Part shown: positions 1 to 8,891 of the stretch, piece after piece
Layout of the letters: every line of letters starts with the position of its first letter
Position numbering within the stretch: position 1 is the first letter of the stretch
Assembly: GCF_018678075.1 (NCBI RefSeq)
Contig: NZ_JAHHIR010000062.1
Span: 1 to 64,000 of the forward strand
DNA length: 64,000 nucleotides
Direction: 5' to 3'
Source: Epibacterium ulvae
GTDB lineage: Bacteria > Pseudomonadota > Alphaproteobacteria > Rhodobacterales > Rhodobacteraceae
Program-made: the position numbers and the translations under genes
The notes under the pieces: generated by a model
Databases searched by the model: none
Told to the model about the DNA's origin: nothing
The model's input: the letters and a program-made list of their open reading frames with translations, nothing else

Positions 1-446
1 AAACCCTACTAGCGTTGATATACAGACGTTGATCCATCGAAATAAACCAAACCGCCCACATATCTCTTCAGATATACAACAATGTCAAAGAGCAACACTC
101 AGAATTCAAAGACCCAGAGGCCAAAAACAAGACCGTTGCGCAAAATCTTCCTGCGCCACCGCCTCAGTCTTTATCCAAATGCCCCTGTCTCTCCAGAGCG
201 TCCCTCAGTCTTTCCTAAGCGTCACCCCAGTCTATCCTGAGCGTCAAAGTCGTCTTTCCGACCCGTCACAACCGTCTCTCCGGTGTGTCCCGCAGCGTCT
301 CCGCCGCGCCCCGTAGCGCCTCAGCGCCGCCGGTGAAGGGGGTTCTAGTCCCAACCCAATATACCCGCAACCCCTAAATTCAGTAATTTCGCATTTTTTT
401 CATCCAGACGTCATTTTGCTTAAAAAAAGACGTCTACTGAGGGCGC
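1..446. other. Non-coding region left of msrQ, repeat-bearing
   Basis: No convincing gene is seen. The one open frame on the plus strand (29-316) has a low-complexity Ser/Pro/Arg/Gln composition and recodes a degenerate tandem repeat, so it is probably not translated. A 7-bp inverted repeat (AGACGTC at 406-412 and GACGTCT at 429-435) lies just past the msrQ stop codon. It has no clear U-tract for a standard terminator in the msrQ direction. What lies left of position 1 is unknown. Confidence 0.6.
165..334. repeat. Degenerate 21-22 bp tandem repeat, about eight units
   Basis: Related units begin at about 165, 185, 206, 228, 250, 272, 295 and 316, a spacing of 20-23 bp. The best-conserved core is CAGTCTTTCC followed by AGCGTC. 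The middle units (206-249) agree best and the outer ones are decayed. The period is not a multiple of three in every unit, which argues against a coding repeat. The function is unknown; it may be a decayed minisatellite. Confidence 0.55.
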
Positions 447-1070
447 TCAGGTTGCCGAAATCGGGCGTTTTCCGGATTTTAGCCCGGGAAGGCGCAGAAT
501 CAGCAGGCAAATCACCACAAAAAGATAGACCAAAGGTTCGATCTGGAAGCCTTTTGCCAGCCAGATGTAATGCACCGCACCCAGAACCGCGGCTGGATAG
601 GCCAAACGGTGCAATTTGCGCCAACGATTCCCCAATTTGCGGATGGAGGCGTTGTTTGAGGTCACAGCCAAAGGCAGGAGCAGGACAAAGCTGGTCATGC
701 CGACGGTGATATAGGGACGTTTGACAATGTCCTTGAGGATCTGCGCCAGGATCTGCACGTCCAGCACCAGCCAGACCAGCAAATGACAGGACACATAGAA
801 GAAACACAAAAGGCCAAGCGCGCGGCGGAACTTGATCAGGTTCAGGCCCAGGTGACGCCGCAGCGGAGTAATCGCCAGCGAGGCAATCAGGAACTGAAGC
901 GCCAGTTCCCCATAGCGGTGCTCGATTGCCTTGACTGGGTCAACGCCAAGCCCGCCGGTCAGACCAAGGTAGAACAGCCAGGGCGCGGGCAAAGCGCCAA
1001 GCACATACAGACACCAGGTGGGAACAGTGCGGACCAGCCTGTTCAGCTGGTCCTTTACAGATGTCATCAT
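447..1070 (-). CDS. msrQ: MsrQ, heme-binding membrane subunit of the MsrPQ methionine sulfoxide reductase
   Basis: The 207-residue protein has about six hydrophobic membrane segments with the His-containing stretches expected of the ferric-reductase-like MsrQ family. Known role: it passes electrons from the respiratory chain or flavin reductase, via heme, to periplasmic MsrP, which repairs oxidised methionine in envelope proteins. Its ATG overlaps the msrP stop codon by one base (TGATG at 1068-1072), so translation is coupled to msrP. The length is usual for the family. Confidence 0.93.
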   Translation of the reverse strand: MMTSVKDQLNRLVRTVPTWCLYVLGALPAPWLFYLGLTGGLGVDPVKAIEHRYGELALQFLIASLAITPLRRHLGLNLIKFRRALGLLCFFYVSCHLLVWLVLDVQILAQILKDIVKRPYITVGMTSFVLLLPLAVTSNNASIRKLGNRWRKLHRLAYPAAVLGAVHYIWLAKGFQIEPLVYLFVVICLLILRLPGLKSGKRPISAT

Positions 1071-1981
1071 CAGTTGAACTTTGCGAGGTCCATGCCGTCG
1101 TACAGGTGGGCAACCTCTTCCTCGTAACCGTTGAACATCAGCGTGTCCTGACGTTTGGCAAACAGGCCGCCACCGAGCACACGTTCAGATGCCTGGCTCC
1201 AACGAGGGTGATCCACATTTGGGTTCACATTGGAGTAGAAGCCGTATTCACGCGCATTGGCCATGTTCCAGCTGGTCTCGGGCTGGGTGTCGGTCAGGGT
1301 GATCTTCACAATCGACTTGATCGATTTGAACCCATATTTCCACGGCACCACCAGACGCAAAGGCGCGCCGTTCTGGTTGGGCAGCGGTTTGCCAAAGATC
1401 CCGGTCGCCATCATGGTCAGCGGGTGCATCGCTTCATCCAGGCGCAGACCTTCGCGGTAGGGCCAGTCCAGAACCGGATAGACCGTGCCCGGCATTTCAT
1501 TGGGCCGATAGAGCGTTTCAAAGGAGACGTATTTCGCCCCATCCTGCACGCCCGCAAGATTCAGCAGGTCCGCCAGTTCAAATCCGTTCCACGGCACCAC
1601 CATCGACCAGGCTTCAACACAGCGGAACCGGTAGATGCGCTCCTCGATGGTCATCTCGGACATGATATCGTCAAAGCTATAGGCACCGGGACGTTCGACC
1701 AACCCGTCGATTTCAACACTCCAGGGAGAAGTCGTCATCTTGCGGGCAAACAGCGAGGGGTCGCTTTTGCCGGTGCCGAATTCATAGAAGTTGCAATAGC
1801 TGGTCACATCTTCCCAGGTATTGGAGGTCAGCGCCTCGCCTTCGGCGGCCTGAACGGATTGCCCGGTTGCAGCCGCAAGGCCGCTTCCAGCCAGCCCGGC
1901 CAGAATTTTGCGACGGTTCCAAAACAGGGCTTCGGATGTCACGTCATCGGCCGACAGGTTGTTTTTCCAACGGTGTGCCAC
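1070..1981 (-). CDS. msrP: MsrP, periplasmic molybdopterin methionine sulfoxide reductase catalytic subunit
   Basis: The 303-residue protein begins at a GTG preceded by AAGGAG eight bases upstream. A twin-arginine signal (NRRKILAGL, near residues 22-30, then a hydrophobic Ala/Gly stretch) fits export of a folded Mo-cofactor enzyme by Tat. The sulfite-oxidase-like core contains FRCVEAW, whose Cys is the expected molybdenum ligand. It reduces both diastereomers of methionine sulfoxide in periplasmic proteins, using electrons from MsrQ encoded directly downstream. No regulator is adjacent. Confidence 0.94.
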   Translation of the reverse strand: MAHRWKNNLSADDVTSEALFWNRRKILAGLAGSGLAAATGQSVQAAEGEALTSNTWEDVTSYCNFYEFGTGKSDPSLFARKMTTSPWSVEIDGLVERPGAYSFDDIMSEMTIEERIYRFRCVEAWSMVVPWNGFELADLLNLAGVQDGAKYVSFETLYRPNEMPGTVYPVLDWPYREGLRLDEAMHPLTMMATGIFGKPLPNQNGAPLRLVVPWKYGFKSIKSIVKITLTDTQPETSWNMANAREYGFYSNVNPNVDHPRWSQASERVLGGGLFAKRQDTLMFNGYEEEVAHLYDGMDLAKFN

Positions 1982-2053
1982 TGGCGCACTCCTTTTCTTA
2001 TATATGGTGCATCTTTTAAGCCGGGGGCCAGAATGGCCTCAAAACATATCCCG

Positions 2054-3544
2054 TCACGACTCCGCGACGGCACTGTAACCTGGCATCAATTCGTTCATAG
2101 GACGCGAATACCCGCCGTCCTGCATGATCCGCACATGGCGGCGGCGGATCTGGCGCGGCTCGGAGACGCCGACGGAATGGGCGATCACTTCGACCTCATG
2201 CACCAGTTCTTGGGCATAGCGGGCGACGCGTTTGTATTTCTCTTCGACCACCAGACCTTTTTGAAACCGGGGGTCATGGGTGGTGATACCCGTCGGGCAG
2301 GTGTTCTTGTTACACTTGAGCGCCTGAATACAGCCGAGGGAGAACATGAACCCCCGCGCCGAAGTCACAAAGTCAGCGCCTGCCGCCAAAGCCCAGGCCA
2401 CATCGCCGGGGTTCACCAGCTTGCCACTGGAAATCAGGCGAATGCGATCGTGCAGCCCATATTCATCGCGCAGGTTACACACCAATGGCAGCGCTTCGCG
2501 CACCGACATGCCCACCAGATCCATCAAGGGCATGGGCGCGGCCCCGGTGCCCCCTTCGCCGCCATCAATGGTGATGAAATCCGGCGCGTCCTGAACCCGC
2601 GCGGCAATGTTCATGAACATCTCACGCATGACCGCCTCACCGCCGACCACGGTTTTGATTCCCACGGGTTTGCCGGTGACCGCGCGCACATGGGCGATCA
2701 TATCCAGCAGATCATCCCAGCTGGCGACCTCGGGGTGGCGGTTCGGAGAGATGCTGGCCTCGCCTTCGGGAATGCCCCGAATGGCGGCGATCTCTGCGTT
2801 GACCTTGGCGGCGGGCAGTATGCCACCTTTGCCCGGCTTGGCGCCTTGGGACAGTTTGATCTCGAACATGCGGACCTGATCATGGGCCGCTGCCGCGCGC
2901 AGCTTGTCGTCGCTGATCCCCCCTTCGGGGCGACGCACACCGTATTTGGCGGTGCCGATCTGAAAGACGATGTCACAGCCGCCCTCCAGATGAAACGGGC
3001 TAAGCCCCCCTTCACCGGTATTGAGCCAGACGCCGGCCTCCTTGGCACCACGGCTTAGCGCTTGCACGGCGGGTTTCGACAACGCGCCGTAGCTCATCCC
3101 CGAGATATTGAAGATCGAGGGCGCATGATAAGGCATGCGCGCGGTGGGACCAATTTCCAACGGCGCGGTCTTGGCAAAATCCGCATCCAGTTTCGGAAAG
3201 GGCGCATTCACAAAGATCGGCGTCCCCGGCACGGCGATATTCCGGGTAGAACCAAAGGCAATTGTGTTCCCCTCGCCCTCGGCTGCACGGCCCACCCAAT
3301 CGCGTTGCGCCCGGTTAAAGGGAAGCTCCTCGCGGTCCATGGCAAAGAAATACTGACGGAAGAACTCCCCCAGCTCAGAGAACAAATGACGAAACCGCCC
3401 GATCACCGGGTAGTTGCGACGGATTGCGTCCTCGGTCTGGCGACGGTCAATGACAAAGAGGCCCAGCCCCACAAACGTCAAAGCACCGATCGCTAAAACA
3501 AAAACATATACCAGCACTTCTAATGCGTTCATGGCAAAACCCAT
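2054..3544 (-). CDS. Membrane-anchored FMN-binding glutamate synthase-like protein
   Basis: The 496-residue protein has an N-terminal membrane segment (about residues 8-32). A domain like the FMN-binding, GltB-type central domain of glutamate synthase follows, including GGEGGTGAAP and the Cys-rich CIQALKCNKNTCPTGI, which in glutamate synthases binds a 3Fe-4S cluster. The glutaminase domain and the GltD subunit are absent, so it is an orphan synthase domain with an unknown substrate. The ATG is preceded by AAGGAGGACGCC. It is a single-gene unit, divergent from the fasciclin gene. Assigning glutamate synthesis would be over-calling. Confidence 0.85.
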   Translation of the reverse strand: MGFAMNALEVLVYVFVLAIGALTFVGLGLFVIDRRQTEDAIRRNYPVIGRFRHLFSELGEFFRQYFFAMDREELPFNRAQRDWVGRAAEGEGNTIAFGSTRNIAVPGTPIFVNAPFPKLDADFAKTAPLEIGPTARMPYHAPSIFNISGMSYGALSKPAVQALSRGAKEAGVWLNTGEGGLSPFHLEGGCDIVFQIGTAKYGVRRPEGGISDDKLRAAAAHDQVRMFEIKLSQGAKPGKGGILPAAKVNAEIAAIRGIPEGEASISPNRHPEVASWDDLLDMIAHVRAVTGKPVGIKTVVGGEAVMREMFMNIAARVQDAPDFITIDGGEGGTGAAPMPLMDLVGMSVREALPLVCNLRDEYGLHDRIRLISSGKLVNPGDVAWALAAGADFVTSARGFMFSLGCIQALKCNKNTCPTGITTHDPRFQKGLVVEEKYKRVARYAQELVHEVEVIAHSVGVSEPRQIRRRHVRIMQDGGYSRPMNELMPGYSAVAES

Positions 3545-3848
3545 GGCGTCCTCCTTCAGGGCTGCGCGTCAGTCCACGTGGCCCAAACTTGCGATCCTTT
3601 ATACAGTCGATAAGGGCACCGGGTCGCTAACGCCAAAGAGAACTCACACAACTGTGTTATTCCCGCAAAACAGTGAAATGCGCATCACAGAAATGTGAGT
3701 CGACCAAAAAACATTCCGTGGCTTAGCGCGCACCCCCGCGAAATCAAGCTGAACTTTAGCGCGCAGATGTGAACCAAAGCGGTCCATCCACCGTAGCTGC
3801 GTCATTGCTTCCAAACCGGAGGCATCTTGGTCAAACAGGAGAACACCC
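3545..3848. other. Divergent intergenic region between the synthase-like gene and the fasciclin gene
   Basis: No gene is seen. The region must hold the promoters of both flanking genes. It contains a short dyad, ACACA-AC-TGTGT (3646-3657), and longer-range arms ACTCACA (3642-3648) and TGTGAGT (3694-3700). These could be operator sites, but no known regulator consensus was recognised. Confidence 0.4.
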
Positions 3849-4328
3849 ATGCTACGCCGTACTTTTATGACTCTGAGCGCTGTAACCGTATTTGCTCTTC
3901 CCGCCTGCGCGGATGGGCACTCCAAGGATATTGTTGATACCGCCGTGGGCGCCGGAAGCTTTACCACATTGGTTGCCGCGGTTCAGGCCGCAGGACTGGT
4001 GGACACGCTCAAAGGGGACGGGCCTTTTACAGTCTTTGCCCCAACAGATGACGCATTTGCTGCCCTGCCGGATGGCACAGTTGAAACATTGCTGAAACCG
4101 GAGAACAAAGATCAGCTGGTTTCCATCCTCACCTACCACGTGGTTCCGGGCAAAGTCATGGCCGCCGACCTCAGCGATGGGATGATGGCGACAACCGTTC
4201 AGGGCAGTGACGTGACCATCGGAACCACCGGCGGTGTCACCGTGGATGGCGCATCCGTGGTGCAGGCCGATATCGCGGCCTCAAACGGGGTGATCCATGT
4301 GATTGATCAGGTTATCCTGCCCAAATAA
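3849..4328 (+). CDS. Fasciclin (FAS1) domain lipoprotein
   Basis: The 159-residue protein has a short signal ending in LPAC, consistent with a lipobox cleaved by signal peptidase II. One complete FAS1 domain follows, with the H1-type motif [14 protein letters not shown] (about residues 60-73) and the H2-type ending [15 protein letters not shown]1 domains are extracytoplasmic adhesion or binding modules; the ligand here is unknown. The start has AGGAG nine bases upstream. It is monocistronic and followed by a strong hairpin terminator. Confidence 0.9.
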   Translation: MLRRTFMTLSAVTVFALPACADGHSKDIVDTAVGAGSFTTLVAAVQAAGLVDTLKGDGPFTVFAPTDDAFAALPDGTVETLLKPENKDQLVSILTYHVVPGKVMAADLSDGMMATTVQGSDVTIGTTGGVTVDGASVVQADIAASNGVIHVIDQVILPK

Positions 4329-4341
4329 GGCGACCCACTGA

Positions 4342-4372
4342 AAAACGCGCCGAACCCTCGGCGCGTTTTGTT
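4342..4372. terminator. Bidirectional intrinsic terminator between fasciclin gene and clpB
   Basis: A perfect 12-bp stem (AAAACGCGCCGA, 4342-4353, with TCGGCGCGTTTT, 4358-4369) closes an ACCC loop. T runs follow on both strands, so it can end both convergent transcripts. Confidence 0.9.
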
Positions 4373-4400
4373 CGTTTAAAATCGGACACCGGTCTCGGGC

Positions 4401-7019
4401 TTAATGCACCACCGCATCATCCGGGCGCGGTCGCTCGGAACTGCCGACACGATCGCCAATCACCAAACCCTCGCTCCCGGCGGAAACCGTGACTGCATCG
4501 CCGTCCTTGACGTCCCCGGCCAGCAGCATCTCCGCCAGCGGGTTTTGCAGCGCCCGTTGGATCACCCGTTTCAGGGGCCGCGCGCCAAAGACCGGATCAT
4601 AGCCTTCATCGGCCAACCAGGTCTTGGCCGCCTCATCCAGGGTCAGTTCGATCTTGCGGCCGGCCAGACGTTTGAACAAACGCCCCAACTGGATCGAGAC
4701 GATGCCGTCCATATCCTCGCGCGCCAAACGGTCAAAGATGATGGTCTCATCCAGCCGGTTCAGGAATTCGGGCCGGAAATGCGCTTTGACCGCGTCCATC
4801 ACATCGCGTTTGGCATCCGACGCATCCGCCCCTTCGGGCAGCTGGCTCAACGCTTGCGCACCAAGGTTCGACGTCAGGATGATCAGCGTCTGTTTGAAAT
4901 CAACCGTCCGCCCCTGCCCGTCGGTCAACTGGCCGTCATCCAAAACCTGCAACAAGACGTTAAAGACATCCGGATGCGCTTTCTCAACCTCGTCAAACAA
5001 CACAACCTGATAGGGTTTGCGCCGCACGGCCTCGGTCAACACACCGCCTTCGTCATACCCGACATAGCCCGGAGGGGCGCCGATCAGACGGGCGACCGCG
5101 TGTTTCTCCATAAACTCGGACATATCAACCCGCACCATGGCGCTGTCATCGTCAAACAGGAAATCGGCGACCGCTTTGGTCAGCTCGGTCTTACCCACGC
5201 CGGTTGGCCCCAGAAACAGGAACGAGCCGAGCGGGCGGTTTTCATCGTTCAGACCTGCCCGCGCGCGGCGCACCGCGTTGGACAGAGCAGTGACGGCAGC
5301 GTTCTGGCCGATGACCCGCGCATGCAGCTCATCTTCCATCCGCAACAGTTTCTCACGCTCGCCTTCCAACATCCGCGACGTCGGGATGCCGGTCCAGCGT
5401 TCAACCACACCAGCAATCTGTTCCGGGCGCACAGCCTCATCGACCATACGGCCCTGCTGTTCCTTACCATCCGCTTCGGCCAGCTGTTTTTCCAACGTCG
5501 GGATCACGCCATAAGACAGCTCACCTGCGCGGGCCAGATTGCCTTCGCGTTTGGCAATTTCCAGATCGGCGCGCGCCTTATCCAGCTGCTCTTTCACAAC
5601 CGTGGCCGAGGCCAGCTTGTCCCGTTCCGCCTGCCACTGCGCGGTCATCTCGGACGATTGCTCCTGCAGATCCGACAGTTCCTTTTGCAAGCGTTCCAAC
5701 CGATCTTTGGAGGCCGCATCCTCTTCCAGTTTCAGCGCCTGTTCCTCGATCTGCAATTGCAGGATCTGCCGGTCCAACGCATCCAGCGCTTCGGGTTTGC
5801 TGTCGACCTGCATCCGCAGACGGCTTGCGGCCTCATCCACCAGATCGATCGCCTTGTCCGGCAAGAACCGGTCGGTGATATACCGGCTCGACAAAGTCGC
5901 CGCCGAAACCAGCGCCGCATCGGCAATCCGCACCCCGTGGTGCAGCTCATACTTTTCTTTGATGCCGCGCAGAATGGATACGGTATCCTCAACCGTTGGC
6001 TCCTCTACCAGAACCGGTTGGAACCGCCGCGCGAGGGCTGCGTCTTTTTCCACATATTTGCGGTATTCATCCAGGGTGGTGGCCCCGATACAATGCAATT
6101 CACCCCGGGCCAGCGCCGGTTTGATCAGGTTCGCCGCATCCATGGCGCCATCGGATTTACCCGCACCAACAAGCGTGTGCATCTCATCAATAAACAGCAC
6201 GATCTCACCGGCGGCTTCGCCAACCTCGGTCAGCACCGCCTTGAGCCGTTCTTCAAATTCACCGCGATACTTCGCACCGGCGATCAAGGCGCCCAGATCC
6301 AGCGACAACAGCTGTTTGTCGCGCAAGGATTCCGGCACATCGCCGTTGACGATCCGCAAAGCCATACCTTCTGCAATCGCGGTCTTCCCCACGCCAGGCT
6401 CACCAATCAACACTGGATTGTTCTTGGTCCGGCGGCTCAGCACCTGCATCGCGCGGCGGATTTCCTCGTCCCGGCCAATGATCGGATCGATCTTGCCCGC
6501 GCGGGCCCGTTCCGTCAGATCCAACGCGTATTTCTTCAACGCGTCATAACCCTCTTCGGCGGTTGCGCTGTCGGCGGTGCGCCCTTTGCGAATGTCATTG
6601 ATCGCCTCATTCAGCTTCTGCGCCGAGACGTCGCCCGCCACCAGCGCATCCTTGGCCTTGGATTTCACCAACGCCAGCGCCATCAACAGGCGTTCAACCG
6701 GCACAAAGCTGTCGCCAGCCTTTTCGGCAATCTTGGCGGCCTCATCCAGAACTTTGGCGGTTTGGCCATCCATATAGATCTGACCTGCATCGCCCGAGAT
6801 CTTGGGGAGTTTATCAACGGCCGCCTGCACGGCCTCTGCCACGCGGCCAGGGTTGCCGCCTGCCCGCGAAATCAGGTTGCTGGACAGCCCCTGATCATCA
6901 TCCATCACTGCTTTTAGCAAATGTTCCGGCACCATCCGTTGGTGCCCTTCGCGCAGGGCAATTGTCTGCGCCGCTTGCACAAAACCGCGTGCCCGCTCAG
7001 TGAACTTGTTCAAGTCCAT
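4401..7019 (-). CDS. clpB: ClpB disaggregase (AAA+ chaperone)
   Basis: The 872-residue protein has an N-terminal Clp repeat domain, a first AAA+ module with Walker [10 protein letters not shown] near residue 207, a Leu/Glu-rich coiled-coil middle domain (about 400-520), and a second AAA+ module with GPTGVGKTE near residue 607. With DnaK it dissolves heat-induced protein aggregates in the cytosol. The start at 7019 (MDLNKFTER) was chosen because AAGGAG lies just upstream; the open frame six codons longer would begin with a TTG and contain this ribosome-binding site. A sigma-32-like promoter lies upstream. Confidence 0.97.
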   Translation of the reverse strand: MDLNKFTERARGFVQAAQTIALREGHQRMVPEHLLKAVMDDDQGLSSNLISRAGGNPGRVAEAVQAAVDKLPKISGDAGQIYMDGQTAKVLDEAAKIAEKAGDSFVPVERLLMALALVKSKAKDALVAGDVSAQKLNEAINDIRKGRTADSATAEEGYDALKKYALDLTERARAGKIDPIIGRDEEIRRAMQVLSRRTKNNPVLIGEPGVGKTAIAEGMALRIVNGDVPESLRDKQLLSLDLGALIAGAKYRGEFEERLKAVLTEVGEAAGEIVLFIDEMHTLVGAGKSDGAMDAANLIKPALARGELHCIGATTLDEYRKYVEKDAALARRFQPVLVEEPTVEDTVSILRGIKEKYELHHGVRIADAALVSAATLSSRYITDRFLPDKAIDLVDEAASRLRMQVDSKPEALDALDRQILQLQIEEQALKLEEDAASKDRLERLQKELSDLQEQSSEMTAQWQAERDKLASATVVKEQLDKARADLEIAKREGNLARAGELSYGVIPTLEKQLAEADGKEQQGRMVDEAVRPEQIAGVVERWTGIPTSRMLEGEREKLLRMEDELHARVIGQNAAVTALSNAVRRARAGLNDENRPLGSFLFLGPTGVGKTELTKAVADFLFDDDSAMVRVDMSEFMEKHAVARLIGAPPGYVGYDEGGVLTEAVRRKPYQVVLFDEVEKAHPDVFNVLLQVLDDGQLTDGQGRTVDFKQTLIILTSNLGAQALSQLPEGADASDAKRDVMDAVKAHFRPEFLNRLDETIIFDRLAREDMDGIVSIQLGRLFKRLAGRKIELTLDEAAKTWLADEGYDPVFGARPLKRVIQRALQNPLAEMLLAGDVKDGDAVTVSAGSEGLVIGDRVGSSERPRPDDAVVH

Positions 7020-7096
7020 CACGTTCTCCTTTTTCAAGCGCCCGGATCACTTGGAACGCCCGCTTGGCAGCACGTCCCGGTTCGGGCCTCACCCTC

Positions 7097-7126
7097 AGAT
7101 TTGGGCAGATTCCCCGCCACTTCAAG
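7097..7126 (-). promoter_or_regulatory. Candidate RpoH (heat-shock sigma) promoter of clpB
   Basis: Read on the minus strand, CTTGAA (7126-7121) is followed after 15 bases by CCCAAATCT (7105-7097), close to the sigma-32 consensus CTTGAA and CCCCATNT. It lies about 80 bases upstream of the clpB start, where a heat-shock promoter is expected for this gene. Confidence 0.6.
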
Positions 7127-7131
7127 ACTAT

Positions 7132-7174
7132 GCGCCAAATTCGCTTAGATTTCCCTGATCTGGCGCAAATTCGC
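7132..7174. repeat. Direct repeat in the clpB-pyrF divergent intergenic region
   Basis: GCGCCAAATTCGC (7132-7144) recurs as GGCGCAAATTCGC (7162-7174), with starts 30 bp apart. The AAATTCGC core occurs again after pyrF, near 8047-8065. Sites about three helical turns apart could bind a regulator, but no factor is known to me for this motif. Confidence 0.35.
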
Positions 7175-7260
7175 AGGGACTCACTGGGATTCGGGGGTTT
7201 TCAGCTGTGCGTCCCAGCATTAGAACGGCGCAGATCCCCACCAGACCGGAGTGTAGTATA

Positions 7261-7989
7261 ATGACCCAGACCACAGCAGACGACCGCCTGATTGTCGCCT
7301 TGGACGTGCCCGATGCGCTGTCGGGATTGAAACTGGCCGAGCAGATCGGCGATGCGGTTTCATTCTACAAGATCGGCCTGGGCATGTTGACCGGTGGCGG
7401 GTTGGCGCTGGCCAATGAGCTGAAACAGGAACACGGCAAGCGCATCTTTCTGGATATGAAACTGTTCGACATTGGTGCGACGGTGGAGAACGCGGTGCGC
7501 GGTCTGGCGCAGTTTGATCTGGATTTCCTGACCGTGCACGGCGACCCATATGTGGTCAAAGCCGCCAAAGAAGGCGCGGGTGGCAAGGATATGAAAATCC
7601 TCGCGGTGACCATCCTCACCTCGCTGGATCGTCAGGATCTGGACGGCGCGTTGATCAAGGACGGTGCGATCAAGGATCTGGTGGTCGAACGGGCCGGAAA
7701 TGCCCTGGCTGCTGGGGCAGATGGCGTCATCGCCAGCCCGCAAGAGGCCGCATTGATCCGCGCCCTGCCCGAAGCAGAAGGCAAATTGATCGTCACCCCC
7801 GGCGTGCGCCCGGTTGGTGCTGACCTTGGTGACCAGAAACGGGTGGCAACACCTGCCAATGCCATTGCCGATGGTGCAGATCACATTGTGGTCGGCCGCC
7901 CGGTCTGGCAAGCCGCAGATCCCCAAGCGGCCGCCGCTGCGATCCTGGCAGAATTGGCAAGCCCACAGGCGCAAAACCCAAACCGCTAA
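7261..7989 (+). CDS. pyrF: Orotidine 5'-phosphate decarboxylase
   Basis: The 242-residue TIM-barrel enzyme converts OMP to UMP, the last step of de novo pyrimidine synthesis. The catalytic Lys/Asp array is seen in FLDMKLFDI (about residues 62-70), and the phosphate-binding end VTPGVRP and VVGRPVW is present. The start at 7261 has CCGGAG upstream and matches the family length; an in-frame GTG at 7207 would add 18 residues of atypical sequence. It is divergent from clpB and monocistronic. Confidence 0.95.
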   Translation: MTQTTADDRLIVALDVPDALSGLKLAEQIGDAVSFYKIGLGMLTGGGLALANELKQEHGKRIFLDMKLFDIGATVENAVRGLAQFDLDFLTVHGDPYVVKAAKEGAGGKDMKILAVTILTSLDRQDLDGALIKDGAIKDLVVERAGNALAAGADGVIASPQEAALIRALPEAEGKLIVTPGVRPVGADLGDQKRVATPANAIADGADHIVVGRPVWQAADPQAAAAAILAELASPQAQNPNR

Positions 7990-8287
7990 AACTGGCTGCG
8001 AGTTCCCTAATTCAACGGACCCCCGCCCATTAACGTTTTGGAAATGAATTCGCTTAAATTCGCGCCGACGAGAAATATTTTCCCGACGGCCAAGATCCGC
8101 TCACATCACAACAGTTGACGTTTGCGGCAATTACGTCAACCAATTGGGAACGTGAGGTTTTTCCGGATTCGTTCAGGTCTCGTAAAAAATTTGCCTGTGA
8201 CTTTAAAAGCACAAGCGATTCTTCCCCCATAGATTCACCACCCGCAAACCTTTGCGAAATCGAGAAAATACAGGATCCTATGGTTAG
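7990..8287. other. Intergenic region downstream of pyrF
   Basis: About 300 bases without a convincing gene. It holds another copy of the AAATTCGC motif in tandem (GAATTCGC near 8046 and AAATTCGC near 8057). A short open frame at 8115-8300 lacks a ribosome-binding site and any recognisable domain. The region probably contains the promoter of the candidate small RNA that follows. Confidence 0.4.
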
Positions 8288-8358
8288 GACACTCCCCTGA
8301 CGGGTTGTTCTTCCTGTAGCCCGTCAACTTTCCCCCGCATCTGCGGGGGACTTTGTTT
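8288..8358 (+). ncRNA. Candidate small RNA with two hairpins and its own terminator
   Basis: A hairpin GACGGG...CCCGTC (8299-8304 with 8320-8325) has a pyrimidine-rich, CTTCCT-containing loop. An intrinsic terminator follows directly (8331-8350 plus a T-rich tail). The nearest upstream plus-strand gene ends 340 bases away, and the downstream gene is on the other strand. The terminator polarity therefore points to an independent short plus-strand transcript. The 5' end is a guess. No family (6S, suhB, CcsR) was recognised. It could instead be a distant pyrF 3' UTR. Confidence 0.45.
8331..8358 (+). terminator. Intrinsic terminator (candidate sRNA or pyrF)
   Basis: TCCCCCGCA (8331-8339) pairs with TGCGGGGGA (8342-8350), and the plus strand then reads CTTTGTTTTG. 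The T-rich tail is only on the plus strand. Confidence 0.75.
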
Positions 8359-8388
8359 TGGAGCGGTCCAGCAAGTGCAAATCCACCA

Positions 8389-8808
8389 TCAATCCCAAAT
8401 CTCAACGCTCTTTGCGTCCAGGTATTCCTGCAGTCTGAGCTTGAAATTGGGCACCGCTTTGGGATGGGCGCAATAGTCTTCGGGCGTCATCATCTCCCAG
8501 CGTTGCCCCTCATCGCCCAGTTGGATCTTGCTGATCTCATCCTCCGGCAAATGCGCGGCAAAAAACCACGAGGTCTCGGCTTCGCCCCTGTATTCGCGCG
8601 CCCAAACGATATCGAGCTCTTCCAGCTCCAACCCGATTTCCTCATGGGTTTCACGCAAAGCGCAGGCCTTGGCGCTCTCATCACCTTCGCGCCCGCCGCC
8701 GGGCAAATCCCAAAAGGCCGGAAATGGAATGTCCGGTTTGTCATCGCGCAGGATGACCACCAGTTTTTGCCCCAGAAACAGAGCCAGTTTTGCACCCGTA
8801 AATGACAT
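8389..8808 (-). CDS. Nudix hydrolase
   Basis: The 139-residue protein contains a complete Nudix box, from GGGREGDESAKACALRE through THEEIGLELEEL (about residues 34-62), so it should hydrolyse a nucleoside-diphosphate-linked substrate with divalent metal. The substrate cannot be told from sequence; family members include house-cleaning NTP pyrophosphatases. The start at 8808 is preceded by AGGGA; the longer open frame upstream overlaps the divergent dinB gene and is implausible. Being next to dinB is suggestive of nucleotide quality control, but this is only inference. Confidence 0.88.
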   Translation of the reverse strand: MSFTGAKLALFLGQKLVVILRDDKPDIPFPAFWDLPGGGREGDESAKACALRETHEEIGLELEELDIVWAREYRGEAETSWFFAAHLPEDEISKIQLGDEGQRWEMMTPEDYCAHPKAVPNFKLRLQEYLDAKSVEIWD

Positions 8809-8891
8809 CGCTGTCCCTGTAATCGCTAAAGACATTTCTGTGTAGGGTAGATAGGATGTGAACCTGGATCCCGCAACCGACAGCAGTCCCA

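Noticed and set aside
29-316. Open frame across the tandem repeat
   Set aside because: It reads through a non-triplet repeat, lacks a good ribosome-binding site and has low-complexity composition.
1061-3058. Long open frame on the plus strand antisense to msrP and the synthase-like gene
   Set aside because: Its protein has no recognisable domain and is rich in His, Gln, Arg and Gly, as expected of the complement of GC-rich genes. The minus-strand genes have clear motifs and ribosome-binding sites.
4404-6917. 837-residue open frame antisense to clpB
   Set aside because: clpB on the other strand is unambiguous, and the antisense product shows only the low-information composition of a mirrored frame.
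8115-8300. 61-residue open frame between pyrF and the Nudix gene
   Set aside because: There is no ribosome-binding site or domain, and its end overlaps the candidate small RNA.
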